From Blautia caecimuris (GTDB lineage Bacteria > Bacillota > Clostridia > Lachnospirales > Lachnospiraceae): DNA of 64,000 nucleotides. A model generated the notes under the pieces. The model saw only the letters and a program-made list of their open reading frames with translations, searched no databases and was not told where the DNA came from. The position numbers were made by a program, and so were the translations under genes. Shown here one piece after another: positions 17,602-26,712 of this stretch. The stretch is taken from assembly GCF_024622975.1 (NCBI RefSeq), contig NZ_JANJZT010000003.1:186001-250000 (forward strand). The letters run 5' to 3'. The first letter of the stretch is position 1; each line of letters begins with the position of its first letter.

Positions 17602-18125
17602 CAGGAGGTATAGGCGATCGTTTTTGGACCGTAATAATATTTTACCTGGTTTCCGGAACAGATATCACTGACCAGGATCCCGTAGGCCTCCATAGAAGAA
17701 ATTCTCCGCTCCGGCTGCCTGCAAGGACTGTCCGGGTATGTACACTCTCTGCACAAGGTACAGGTTCCTGCTCCCAGAGGAAGAAATCCGGGAGCTATTT
17801 TACGGAGCTTTTCCGCTGTTTCAAGAAAAGTTTTTTTGTGGCGCTCTTCTGTATCTTTCATGCCTTCCCAGTCCATACTGTCCTCTATTTCTCCAACAGT
17901 CTGCACAAGAATTCCGGTCTTATAGCTGAGAAGCTGCTGCCTGCACTGATCAAGAGTTCCGCAGCCGGGAGGGCAGGACCAGTTCCTGTCATATTTTCCA
18001 CAGTTTCCATTGCGGCACATATCCCGTACCTCATCCCTGAGTTCTACCGTATCCATACTGATTTTTCCTGTATGGGAAAAACCGGCTGCCTCTATGATTT
18101 CCATTATTCTGTCAAGCTCATTCAT
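17577..18125 (-). CDS. DUF2284 cysteine-rich metal-binding protein
   Basis: A 182-residue protein with many cysteines: CRNGNCGKYDRNWSCPPGCGTLDQC (about 34-58) and a second group near CTLCRECTYPDSPC, with a late conserved SCYFF. DUF2284 proteins are predicted Fe-S or zinc proteins and recur next to corrinoid methyltransferases. It overlaps the activator gene by 8 bp, so it probably supports reductive activation of the corrinoid, for example as an electron donor. This is inference from context. Confidence 0.85.
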   Translation of the reverse strand: MNELDRIMEIIEAAGFSHTGKISMDTVELRDEVRDMCRNGNCGKYDRNWSCPPGCGTLDQCRQQLLSYKTGILVQTVGEIEDSMDWEGMKDTEERHKKTFLETAEKLRKIAPGFLPLGAGTCTLCRECTYPDSPCRQPERRISSMEAYGILVSDICSGNQVKYYYGPKTIAYTSCYFFDFSS

Positions 18126-19611
18126 GTTCTGATTCCCCCGGAAACTCCATTTCTTCTACATAAATCTCCTGAAATCCCATATCAAGAGCAAGCTCCACAA
18201 ACTCAGCCTTTTGTGCCAGAATCCGGCTCCGCTCAAACTGTTCCCGATTCACAGCAGCCATACAGGCTCCCTCCCCGGCAGCATTTCCTATGGAGGTGAT
18301 CCTTGTCTGAAGTTCAGGAGGAATCATTCCAATGGCACAGGCGCTGGCAGGATCAAGATAATTGCCAAAGGCTCCGGCTATCAGAACACGGCTGATATCA
18401 CTGACCTTAATCCCCTTCTTCTCGCAAAGACTTCGGATACCTGCCGCAATGGCAGCCTTTGCCAGCTGAAGCTCCCGGATATCCTTTTGATTCAGAAATA
18501 CCCGGTCAGTAAAATGATACTCCTTCTCCAGTCTTCCTGTCTCATCAATTTTTCCCAGTTTCAAAAGACAGGCAGCCCCATCCAGAAGACCGGAGCCGCA
18601 GATTCCCACTGCCTCGGTTTCTCCGATCACATGGCAGATTGTTTCCCCATCTTTTACAGTTACATGGTCAATGGCGCCTTTGCTGCCCCGCATACCACAG
18701 GTGATCTTCGCTCCTTCAAAGGCTGGTCCTGCCGCTGTAGAACAGGCGATCAGCCCGTCTCTGTTTCCCAGAACCAGCTCTCCGTTTGTTCCAATGTCCA
18801 CCAGCAGCGTCATTTCTTCACAGGTATCCAGATCAGATGCCACCAGACATCCCACAGTATCTGCGCCTACAAAACCGCCGATATTGGGAAGCCACCAAAG
18901 CTGCGCCCGGGGATGTACATGAATGTCATACCGGGCAGCCATAAGCTCCTGCGCTTCGGTAACTTTAGGCGTATAGGGCGCCAGAGCCAGCGTATCAGTT
19001 GGAATCCCCAGAAACAGGTGATGCATACAGGAATTTCCCACCATAACAATTCTCACAATATCCTCCGGGTTCCTTCCCGCCCCTTTTGCCAGCTCTCTTA
19101 ACAGTATGTTTACTGCGTTTCGGATACAGCCGCTTAAAGCCTCTCCGCCGTTATTCAGCGCATAGCTGCATCTGCTGACCACATCTGCTCCAAACTGTCT
19201 CTGAGGATTCAGAATACTTTTTGTTCCAATCAGCTCTCCGTTTGTTCCGTCCAGAAGATACGCCACTACAGAGGTAGAACCAATATCCACAGCGCTGAGA
19301 AGCGGTGTATCCGTGCCTTCCGGAAGATTTCCGGGGGAAAATTCTGCCTGTCTGCCGCTTCCCTGTGCAAGGATCTGAGCCCGCTCCCCTTTTTTATTTC
19401 CTGTATACACTGTCATATCTCTGTCTACTGCCGTCTTACATGCCAGCACTTCTTTTCCGTCGATCACCACTTTGCACTTTCCGCATTTTCCATTTCCTCC
19501 GCAAAAAGCATCCGGAGTCATTCCTGCTGCAATCTGCGCCTCCAAAACCGTGGTTCCTGCCTCTGCCAGGCAGGTAAACTGTTCATCTTCAAAGGTAATT
19601 TTATATTTCAT
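18118..19611 (-). CDS. Reductive activator of corrinoid protein (RACo-like, DUF4445)
   Basis: It restores inactive Co(II) corrinoid to Co(I) using ATP and an electron from its own cluster. From the ATG at 19611 (498 codons) an N-terminal plant-type 2Fe-2S ferredoxin domain has C37-x5-C43-x2-C46-x11-C58. A middle linker and a large ASKHA ATPase domain follow (LLSAVDIGSTSVVAYLLDG, VDIGTNGELVLG, ITCGMRGSKGAI). The upstream open frame to 19746 lies inside the neighbouring gene and is rejected. The start is 7 bp after the preceding stop. Every corrinoid demethylase system needs one such enzyme, and this is the only one here. Confidence 0.94.
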   Translation of the reverse strand: MKYKITFEDEQFTCLAEAGTTVLEAQIAAGMTPDAFCGGNGKCGKCKVVIDGKEVLACKTAVDRDMTVYTGNKKGERAQILAQGSGRQAEFSPGNLPEGTDTPLLSAVDIGSTSVVAYLLDGTNGELIGTKSILNPQRQFGADVVSRCSYALNNGGEALSGCIRNAVNILLRELAKGAGRNPEDIVRIVMVGNSCMHHLFLGIPTDTLALAPYTPKVTEAQELMAARYDIHVHPRAQLWWLPNIGGFVGADTVGCLVASDLDTCEEMTLLVDIGTNGELVLGNRDGLIACSTAAGPAFEGAKITCGMRGSKGAIDHVTVKDGETICHVIGETEAVGICGSGLLDGAACLLKLGKIDETGRLEKEYHFTDRVFLNQKDIRELQLAKAAIAAGIRSLCEKKGIKVSDISRVLIAGAFGNYLDPASACAIGMIPPELQTRITSIGNAAGEGACMAAVNREQFERSRILAQKAEFVELALDMGFQEIYVEEMEFPGESEHE

Positions 19612-19618
19612 CTTGTCT

Positions 19619-20620
19619 TCACTTTTCTGTTCTGTTATATCTGTCAATTTCATCGTCAATAATCGGGTCAACATGAGGGAAAAGACATCCCGGTCCGCCA
19701 TAAGTAATACATGGGATAAAATGTCCTCCCGGAGCATATTCCTCACAGGCTCTTCTTACTTCCCTGCGTATCTCCTCCTCTGTGGAATCTGCTCTGTCCA
19801 CAATGGATGCGTCGATTCCTCCCATCAGTGTCATCCTTCCTGCAAGCTGTTTCTGAAGCTTCGGAATATCATTCTGAGGAAGAACTCCCTGCCACACGTC
19901 AACGCCAAGCTCCACCATATCCTCTACGACAGGTTCCATAAAGGAATCCCCATGATGGATGATGATGACTCCTTTTTCTTTCATATATCCATAGGTTTTT
20001 GCATACTGAGGCTTAATAAACTCTCTCCATGTTTCCGGGCTTACAAAAAGCTGATTTTTGGAGCCCCAGTCATCATGAGAAAGCAGCACATCCGGATGAA
20101 GATTATCTACGATCAGTTTCATATACTGATAGCGATACTCTCCAATAGCATTACAGAGATCCATCATATCTTCCGGCTCCAGAAGAAAATTCATCAGCAT
20201 ATCCTCAAATCCCATAAGAAAGTGAAGCCGTTCAAACACTCCTGTTGGCATAAATGCCATAAAAAGCTTTCCGCTTTCCCGGATTTCCTGAGCTTTTTCC
20301 TTAAATGGCTCCCAGAGAGCCGGATCCGAACAGTTTTCCAGAAGCTCCGGCATTTTCAACTGCTCCTTCCATTCACAGATATCACTGATCACCTTATTGC
20401 TTTCTGTTACATGAGGCATTGCCGCAAGCTGATCTGCCGGCCAGAGGATCTCTGTACCAAACCTGTCTTTCATTGGCTCCATACCACGGTGGCGATTTCC
20501 CCGGATATAAGTGGATGCCGGATTGGGAGGATAAAATCCAAGTCCCTCATACTGTTTTAAAAGCCGTTCCGGTTTTCCGTCCTTTTTAATTGTTTCCAGA
20601 AAAATTTCTTTTGCAGTCAT
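19619..20620 (-). CDS. Uroporphyrinogen-decarboxylase-family methyltransferase A
   Basis: A UroD-fold TIM barrel of about 333 residues, as in MtaA/MtbA/CmuA and O-demethylase methyltransferase I. GGAGG sits 5 bases before the chosen ATG; the longer frame to 20677 is rejected. Where relatives such as MtaA carry H-x-C-G zinc ligands, this protein has IIHHGDSF, so one cysteine ligand is replaced. It keeps an E-x20-H pair (within CNAIGEYRYQ and LLSHDDWGS), also seen in its two paralogues. It is a close paralogue of the next upstream gene (same GGIDASI, ITYGGPG and FPHVDPI blocks). It is probably one of the enzymes that attack the methylated substrate; the substrate is unknown. Confidence 0.85.
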   Translation of the reverse strand: MTAKEIFLETIKKDGKPERLLKQYEGLGFYPPNPASTYIRGNRHRGMEPMKDRFGTEILWPADQLAAMPHVTESNKVISDICEWKEQLKMPELLENCSDPALWEPFKEKAQEIRESGKLFMAFMPTGVFERLHFLMGFEDMLMNFLLEPEDMMDLCNAIGEYRYQYMKLIVDNLHPDVLLSHDDWGSKNQLFVSPETWREFIKPQYAKTYGYMKEKGVIIIHHGDSFMEPVVEDMVELGVDVWQGVLPQNDIPKLQKQLAGRMTLMGGIDASIVDRADSTEEEIRREVRRACEEYAPGGHFIPCITYGGPGCLFPHVDPIIDDEIDRYNRTEK

Positions 20621-20691
20621 ATTCTCTCCTCCATTTCCTGATGCTGATATTTTTATCTGCAGTACCCGGCAGTACATCTCCGGGACATTTT

Positions 20692-21708
20692 TTATGAAAC
20701 AGAAACTCCAAATCGTTCTTCATTATATCGGTTGATCTCATCGATCACAATTTCTTCTACATGAGGATAAATCGTTCCCGGTCCGCCGTAAGTGATCCCC
20801 GGCCAGTAGCCTTTCAGGTTTCCATACTCTTGACAGGCACGCCTTGTCTCTTTTCTGATTTCCTCCTCCGTGGCATCCTCCCGGTCTATGACAGAATCAA
20901 TTCCGCCCATCAGAAGCATTCTGTCCCCTACCTTCTGGGAAATCGCTGCAATATTGTTGGTGTTCAGAACTCCCTGCCAGATATCTACGCCGATCTCTGC
21001 CATATCCTCAACAATAGGCTCCAGATAGGAATCTGCATGATGCATTACAATTACTCCCTGTGAATGAAGATAATCATAAAGTCTTCTGTACGGCTCCTTA
21101 AAGAACTCTCTCCATACCTCCGGCGACATAAACAGGCTGTCTTTTGCTCCCCAGTCATCATGGGAAACAATACAGTCCGGATGCAGATGCTCCACAACAA
21201 GCTTCATATAGGTAAGACGGTATTCACAGATCACATCGATCAGCTCATGCATTGCCTCCGGCTCCAGCAAAAAATTCATCAGAGTGTCCTCAAAGGTCAT
21301 CAGCATGTGAAGCTGCTCAAAAATCCCGGTTCCCATTACTACCATGGTAAGGTATTTCTCCTGGTCGATCTTACTTTTTGCTTCCAGAGCTTCTTCCCAG
21401 CCTTCGGAGCATTTTCCTGTCAGGTCAGGAACCTTCACATACTTCTGCCATTCCGCCACATCCTTTATCACCTGATTCTCTTCTGTAACATAGGGAATTG
21501 CCGCCGGAGCATCCTCCGGAAACAGAATCAGAGTTCCCCACTGGTCATAGGAATTTGTTCCTCTGATGCGATTTCCGCGTATCAGCTTAAAGCAGGGATC
21601 TCCGGGGATTCCCCGAAACATGGTAAAGGAATTACAGAGACATTCCGGTTTTCCGTCTTTTTTCAGTGTTTCCAGCAAATTCTGTTTTGGTGTCAGCATA
21701 AAAGCCAT
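20692..21708 (-). CDS. Uroporphyrinogen-decarboxylase-family methyltransferase B
   Basis: A 338-residue UroD-fold protein, close paralogue of the downstream copy. It has VIVMHHADSYLEPIVEDMAEIG in place of the usual H-x-C-G strand, GVDIWQGVLNTNN, LLMGGIDSVIDR and the C-terminal GITYGGPGTIYPHVEEI. The E-x20-H pair is present (CEYRLTY and VSHDDWG). AGGAGAAGGGAG allows starts at either 21708 or 21699. Two close copies side by side suggest substrate diversification or a two-subunit enzyme. Confidence 0.85.
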   Translation of the reverse strand: MAFMLTPKQNLLETLKKDGKPECLCNSFTMFRGIPGDPCFKLIRGNRIRGTNSYDQWGTLILFPEDAPAAIPYVTEENQVIKDVAEWQKYVKVPDLTGKCSEGWEEALEAKSKIDQEKYLTMVVMGTGIFEQLHMLMTFEDTLMNFLLEPEAMHELIDVICEYRLTYMKLVVEHLHPDCIVSHDDWGAKDSLFMSPEVWREFFKEPYRRLYDYLHSQGVIVMHHADSYLEPIVEDMAEIGVDIWQGVLNTNNIAAISQKVGDRMLLMGGIDSVIDREDATEEEIRKETRRACQEYGNLKGYWPGITYGGPGTIYPHVEEIVIDEINRYNEERFGVSVS

Positions 21709-21721
21709 CTCCCTTCTCCTG

Positions 21722-23443
21722 TTATCCTCTCTCCATAAGAAAAATCGAGAGTCTTAAATATAGATTTTTTATGGGCCTGGCAAGATGTTCATTATCAAGC
21801 CCTGTGATCTCCTTTATTTTTCGCAGCCTGTAAAACAAAGTACTTCGTCCCACATAAAGGTCTGAAGCTGTGGCTACGGTATTTCTTTCATTTAAAATAT
21901 AAGTCATCAGTGTTTTGTACAGCTCTGTCCGGTTCTCAGCATCATATTCCTTCAGCTTTTTTAATTCATATGCACAAAGCTCTTCCGGCTCAAATTCACT
22001 GCTGCAAAGGTCTCCGATATAGTCCATTACAATATCTCCAAATGTATAGGACCACATCATATCATTTTTCTTCCGGCAGTACTTCAGGGCTGTAGATGCC
22101 TGCCTGTAACAGCTTTCCAGATTAGTCAGATTATGAAACACATTGCTGAATCCTGCCTTAAACAGCCCGTCTCTTAAAATGCCTGCAATATCTGAAGTAT
22201 AATGTCTGTTCAGGTTCCGGTTAATAATAATACAGACCCGGTTATGCATGCTTACAGCCTTGCTTCCCTGAACTCTGGCTTCCACATAATTACAGAGACT
22301 GGCTGCTGAGGATCCCGGATTTCCCTCCTGCTCCTCTGCGTCCAGGCGGATGCATACATAGGAGTCTTCTGTTTTCCAACCGCACTGTTCAATCCGGCTT
22401 GCAATCTCTGAATCAGAAAATTTCTTTCCCTGTATCATTCCCACCAGCATTACTTCCAGGGCCCGCTTATAAGTGTTTTCCATATGGCCCCGTTTTTCCA
22501 GAACAAAACGTACCATTTCCGCCAGATATTCTGCGGATACAAGCTGTCCCGGTTCCAGAGAGCTGTCAATTTCACAGATGACCAGTCTTCCTTCATATCC
22601 TCCGTAGCTGCCCCAGATATTCACATAAATATCCCTGTAGCCTCTCAGATCTGCAGAAAAAATATCTGCTTTTGTAGTGGTAAGTGTTTTCAGATACTCT
22701 CTGTCTGTTTTGAACTCATTCAGCTCTTCCAGCGGAGTGATCAGAAGTCCTGTACTTTCATCCCTCTGCCAGTTGATCATTCCCTCTCTCCATACCGGAC
22801 AGGAAATCACATTCAGTCTGGAATCATGCACAAAAACAGGATTATGGAAGTATTCACAGCTTACTTTACACAGATCATCCACGCTTCCCTGGCAGATCAC
22901 TATATTTTTTAAAGTGTCTGCCCAGGAACAGTGATACCGGAAAATCTCCTGGCACCCATTAAAAAGCTCTGTAAGCTCCGCTTCCCCTGATATCCGGATA
23001 ATGCTGTTTCTGCCGTTGTTCCACTTCTCACATTTATTCTGTTCAGCCAGAGGATCCTGAACAGATAATTTACCATTGTCCGGATAATTTTCGTTACTCT
23101 GGCTCTGATAACAGTACTCTTTGTTCAGAGGATCCGGAGCACATGCATTACGGCTGCCTTTATCATTCCGGTTCAGACAGATATTTCTTTTATCTGAAAT
23201 CTTCTCTCTGTCTGCCAGTATCAGAGAGCAGCGGGTATCCGGAGGGATCTCAGACTTCAGCTGATCTACATCTGCAATATACACATAACGGGAATCCAGC
23301 TTCTTTCCTTTCTGGAAAAAACGCACTCCTTCCAGACATGCTTCGTCCTCTCCCTGATAAAATTCCAGTTCCGGAAAGCTTTTCCTTATTCCATCTGCCA
23401 GCATCTGCAGATTTAAAAGAAATCTGATATCCCTGTTCTCCAT
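21722..23443 (-). CDS. PucR/CdaR-type transcriptional regulator 2
   Basis: A 573-residue regulator encoded inside the demethylase operon. The C-terminal helix-turn-helix is ILNERNTVATASDLYVGRSTLFYRLRKIKEI (about 520-550). The middle resembles regulator 1 (IVICQGSVDDLCKVSCEYFHNPVFVHDSRLNVISCPVW). Residues about 85-150 are a low-complexity Asn/Asp/Lys-rich insert, not seen in regulator 1, that looks like a linker. It probably controls the transporter and UroD-type genes around it. Spacing to neighbours is 13 and 24 bp, so it is co-transcribed. Confidence 0.82.
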   Translation of the reverse strand: MENRDIRFLLNLQMLADGIRKSFPELEFYQGEDEACLEGVRFFQKGKKLDSRYVYIADVDQLKSEIPPDTRCSLILADREKISDKRNICLNRNDKGSRNACAPDPLNKEYCYQSQSNENYPDNGKLSVQDPLAEQNKCEKWNNGRNSIIRISGEAELTELFNGCQEIFRYHCSWADTLKNIVICQGSVDDLCKVSCEYFHNPVFVHDSRLNVISCPVWREGMINWQRDESTGLLITPLEELNEFKTDREYLKTLTTTKADIFSADLRGYRDIYVNIWGSYGGYEGRLVICEIDSSLEPGQLVSAEYLAEMVRFVLEKRGHMENTYKRALEVMLVGMIQGKKFSDSEIASRIEQCGWKTEDSYVCIRLDAEEQEGNPGSSAASLCNYVEARVQGSKAVSMHNRVCIIINRNLNRHYTSDIAGILRDGLFKAGFSNVFHNLTNLESCYRQASTALKYCRKKNDMMWSYTFGDIVMDYIGDLCSSEFEPEELCAYELKKLKEYDAENRTELYKTLMTYILNERNTVATASDLYVGRSTLFYRLRKIKEITGLDNEHLARPIKNLYLRLSIFLMERG

Positions 23444-23467
23444 CCTGCCTGACCGTCCTTTATCTGT

Positions 23468-24859
23468 TTATGAACGGGATGCGATCTCCTGTGCGTACTG
23501 ATCAACCTTATCCTTGGTAAGCTTAAATCCAAATACCAGAGCAACAACTGCAATAATAAGAGCCGCTGCCGGAATAATCATAAATCCAAGACTTATGGCA
23601 CGCTTCAGTTCCTCAGAGGCTGCCGCCGGATCAATATCCGGGCTGAAATTTCCCATTGCCAGACATGCGGAAATGATAATTCCTCTTGTCATAATAGAAA
23701 CCTTCAGAGGTACGTTCTGAAGTCCGCTGATCCAGCCTGCTGCATTTTTTCCCGTTTTCCATTCACTATATACAATGGTATCACCATACAGGGCAGGTGT
23801 GCAAGCATAAGTAATGCCATATCCGAACATTGCGATACTCATCAGAACAATGACAACCATTACGTTATCATACATCAGGAATGAGATGATCAGAAGCACA
23901 GCCTGGATTGCCATAACTCCAATGGTTGTTGTCCTTGTGGTAAATTTAATGCTTAACGTCTTACTTAAATAAGCTCCGATCACACAGAAAATATTAGTAA
24001 CCAGAATATAAGTGGAAAGCATTCCCTCATCGCCTGCGATATATGTAAAGTAATAAGCTGCCACTCCCATCAGTACAAAGTTAAACATAAACTTGGCAAG
24101 GTCAGCGATCAGAAGCGCGATCAGCGGAGGGTTCTGCAAAAGCGCCCGGATCAGATCCATGCCGCCGGTTTTATCCTTTGCCGCTTTTTTCCCTGCGTTC
24201 TCTGCAGGCTGCACACTCTCATAACCGTCAAACATTTTAAAGTGCGCGTAATACAGCACTGCCATAATACATCCAAGCACAAACGCAGCTGCGCCGTACT
24301 GGTTCACTTCTCCGATGATCCCTGCCATTACTGCTGCAAGTCCGGGACCTACGTAAGAAAAAATAACCTTTGAAAAATTGGCCCAGGCTGCTCTTGTAGC
24401 AGAAAGCTGCGATCTTTCCTCCGGCGTTTTGCCTGCCACTGAGATCATAGAAACATTGGCAACATACGCAAAGTTCCACGCCACATGGCTGGCAATGGCA
24501 GCTATAATGATGATCACAGCCGAAACCATTCCGTCGCCGATCTTTACAAACTGAAATGCATAAAGAAATGGAACCAGCCATGGAATAGCGATCAGCCAGG
24601 AACGGTAGCGTCCCCACTTCATAGGTTTGATGCTGTTCAGAATGGCCCCGTAAATCCAGGAAAGCAGCGCATCCACAGCGCTTGCCGTTGTGGTGATAAA
24701 CGTAACCATTGGAAGGCTGAACTTGGCAAGGTTTGTGAGAAAGAAGCTGAAATAATAGCTTTCAATATTTGACATCAGAGTAAATCCACAGTCCCCCACA
24801 CCATAAAACTTTTTCAGCGCGCCGCTGAGTCCCTTTTTTTCCTGTTTTTGCTCCTTCAT
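23468..24859 (-). CDS. GPH-type MFS transporter (glycoside/cation symporter family)
   Basis: A membrane carrier of about 463 residues with 12 predicted helices. The N-terminal pattern YGVGDCGFTLMSNIESYYFSFFLTNLA resembles the glycoside-pentoside-hexuronide:cation symporter family (MelB-like). The ATG at 24859 has GGAGAGGGGG upstream; the longer frame to 24934 runs into the neighbouring gene. Within the demethylase operon it likely imports the methylated compound, perhaps an aromatic methyl ether or its glycoside, or exports the demethylated product. Confidence 0.88.
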   Translation of the reverse strand: MKEQKQEKKGLSGALKKFYGVGDCGFTLMSNIESYYFSFFLTNLAKFSLPMVTFITTTASAVDALLSWIYGAILNSIKPMKWGRYRSWLIAIPWLVPFLYAFQFVKIGDGMVSAVIIIIAAIASHVAWNFAYVANVSMISVAGKTPEERSQLSATRAAWANFSKVIFSYVGPGLAAVMAGIIGEVNQYGAAAFVLGCIMAVLYYAHFKMFDGYESVQPAENAGKKAAKDKTGGMDLIRALLQNPPLIALLIADLAKFMFNFVLMGVAAYYFTYIAGDEGMLSTYILVTNIFCVIGAYLSKTLSIKFTTRTTTIGVMAIQAVLLIISFLMYDNVMVVIVLMSIAMFGYGITYACTPALYGDTIVYSEWKTGKNAAGWISGLQNVPLKVSIMTRGIIISACLAMGNFSPDIDPAAASEELKRAISLGFMIIPAAALIIAVVALVFGFKLTKDKVDQYAQEIASRS

Positions 24860-24881
24860 AGAGAAATCCCCCTCTCCTTTT

Positions 24882-25934
24882 CTATTTCGTTTCTGCAAGT
24901 CTGATACGGCTGTATCTGTAAAGCTCCTGAGCAAGATCTACTTTCCGGTCAGGCTTTTCATCCTTCAGGCGGCAGGCAAAACGTCCGCTGACTCCCAGCT
25001 CATCCACTCTTTTGTGAACCTCTGCAACAGCTTCCTCATCACTCATATCAGCCGGGATCACAAATAACGTACACTGGGCCAGTTCTTTTCCGTATTGATC
25101 CATAATAGCCTTTTTGTCATTGGAGGAATCCTGTCCCTCCCATGCGTCAAAACCGGCTTCAATGATCAGAGGCATCAGAGAACCGATACATCCGCAGGAA
25201 TGAAGACAGATATACATTCCCATGTCATGAGCTGCCTTTGTGACCTTTTTGTACTGAGGCAAAAACAGTTCCTTATAAATCTGCGGTGAAAAGAAGGTAC
25301 TGATCTGAGTTCCCATATCATCATGGAAGAGAATCATATCTGTATGATAATATTCCTTTGCAATCTTGATCAGTTCAATGTGCCATTCTGCCAGACGGTC
25401 ATAGAACTCTGTAAGGGCTTCCGGTTCCTCCAGAAGATAACAGAACGCATCCTCAAAGCTTGTAAGATCTGCCGTTCTCTCAAAAAATCCATTTACAATG
25501 ATAAAATAAGTCAGCCTGTCCTGGGATATTTTTCCTTCATATCTTTCTTTGTAATCCTTTTTCCAGTCTATGGCGCGCAGATCCGGAAATTCCAGAGATC
25601 TCCAGTTAGTAATGTCATCCAGCCTCCGGGTTCCCGGCTTCACCATAGCCGCTCTTGTCAGAGGCTCATACTCCCATTCAATGCCAAACCAGTCTTTTCC
25701 TCCAAAATTCCTGGCCCGGGCATCGTCCATTACAAGAGGCTGCAGAGCATTATTTTCCAGCGTCTGATTTGGAACCCATAAAGGTTTTTCTCCCCGCAGC
25801 ATACGAAGCATATTCTCTTTCGGAGTAATGGGATAATTATAGCTTACTGCTTCTGTATCCTCTCCCCCGTAAATACCGAACTGGGTATGCTTTCCAATTA
25901 CCCTCAGCTCATCCTCGTTAAATGCAGCTTTCAT
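24882..25934 (-). CDS. Uroporphyrinogen-decarboxylase-family methyltransferase C
   Basis: A 350-residue UroD-fold protein, more distant from the other two. It retains the canonical zinc strand ICLHSCGCIGSLMPLIIEAG (H-x-C) and a later Cys (GRFACRLKDE), as in MtaA/CmuA-type enzymes, plus the shared E-x20-H pair (AEWHIEL and LFHDDMGT). AGGGAGG precedes the ATG. First gene of the long operon. It may be the main substrate demethylase, or a Zn-dependent transferase partner of A/B. The substrate is unknown. Confidence 0.85.
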   Translation of the reverse strand: MKAAFNEDELRVIGKHTQFGIYGGEDTEAVSYNYPITPKENMLRMLRGEKPLWVPNQTLENNALQPLVMDDARARNFGGKDWFGIEWEYEPLTRAAMVKPGTRRLDDITNWRSLEFPDLRAIDWKKDYKERYEGKISQDRLTYFIIVNGFFERTADLTSFEDAFCYLLEEPEALTEFYDRLAEWHIELIKIAKEYYHTDMILFHDDMGTQISTFFSPQIYKELFLPQYKKVTKAAHDMGMYICLHSCGCIGSLMPLIIEAGFDAWEGQDSSNDKKAIMDQYGKELAQCTLFVIPADMSDEEAVAEVHKRVDELGVSGRFACRLKDEKPDRKVDLAQELYRYSRIRLAETK

Positions 25935-26298
25935 AGTATCCTCCCTTTCCGCCCTTTAGATTCTCAGCCACTATAGACGGACTGTTCAATCTATTTCGTC
26001 CATAAACTCCTCTTCCGAATCCCGGGCTCTTTTAAATTTTTGCTTCTTTCCCATAAGTTTCTTTAAAATATTTTTATTTTTCCAAATATCCGCTCACTAT
26101 TTTCTGTTATTTGTACTGTATCACAGGTAACTTTTTAAAATCAATATGCAAAAATAAAATAGACAGAATCGTCATAGATTCTGCCTGTTGTCAATCACTG
26201 TTGAACACAGTGTTCATATTATCTTTAATGTTTTACCTCAGCATCTGATTATGTTTTTTCCTCTTACGCTGATAGCCTGTTCCATTCTTCTGTTCTCG
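25935..26298. other. Intergenic region upstream of the demethylase operon
   Basis: This 364-bp, AT-rich gap must carry the operon promoter and regulator sites. I see TTGATT with a weak -10 on the minus strand near 26110-26140 and a GGACG/CGTCC repeat near 25977-26003, but no confident promoter and no cobalamin riboswitch. Confidence 0.4.
26158..26186 (-). terminator. Terminator of the DUF2871 gene
   Basis: On the minus strand GGCAGAATC pairs with GATTCTGTC around TATGAC, followed by TATTTTATTTTT. Confidence 0.78.
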
Positions 26299-26712
26299 TC
26301 ACTCAAAACATTTCTTCAGGGACCGGAACAGTACCAGAACAGCAATTCCAATTAAAATATGGGAAATTCCCGCAAAGCCTGAAATCATGGCGTCTGCCGC
26401 CTTTGTAAGCTCTGCCCCCTGAACCTGAACAACGCCTCTTACAAGAAGCATAACTGCCATAAACGGCAGGGAAATATTATAAAGGATAAAAAATTTCTTA
26501 AATGTACTCTGTTTAAATAATTCCGGCTTCTGACATCCAAACAGCGCTATAACAAGAAACGCGAACATTCCAAGCACAAATAAATGAGTATGGACATAGC
26601 TCAGCGCCGTTTCTCCTGTATATCCGTTAAATTTCGTAAACTCTCTGTAAAACACTCCTGCTGCCGCAGCAAGAATAAAATAAATCATAGAAGTATTTAA
26701 TATTTTTTTCAT
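26299..26712 (-). CDS. DUF2871 family membrane protein
   Basis: About 137 residues with four membrane helices (MIYFILAAAAGVFYREF, THLFVLGMFAFLVIALFGC, FILYNISLPFMAVMLLVRGV, ISHILIGIAVLVLFRSL). I recognise DUF2871. It contains an H-T-H (SYVHTHLFVLG) and a second His, which suggests heme or metal in the membrane, as in cytochrome-oxidase-like or NnrS-like proteins. The role is unknown. The ATG at 26712 with GAAAGG upstream is preferred to the longer frame from 26763. Confidence 0.75.
   Translation of the reverse strand: MKKILNTSMIYFILAAAAGVFYREFTKFNGYTGETALSYVHTHLFVLGMFAFLVIALFGCQKPELFKQSTFKKFFILYNISLPFMAVMLLVRGVVQVQGAELTKAADAMISGFAGISHILIGIAVLVLFRSLKKCFE

Noticed and set aside
19612-19746. 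45-codon extension of the RACo-like activator
   Set aside because: It lies inside the upstream methyltransferase gene; the ATG at 19611 directly starts the ferredoxin domain.
18211-20560. Long plus-strand frames over the activator and methyltransferase genes
   Set aside because: They are antisense shadows of well-supported genes; no start signals or domain patterns.
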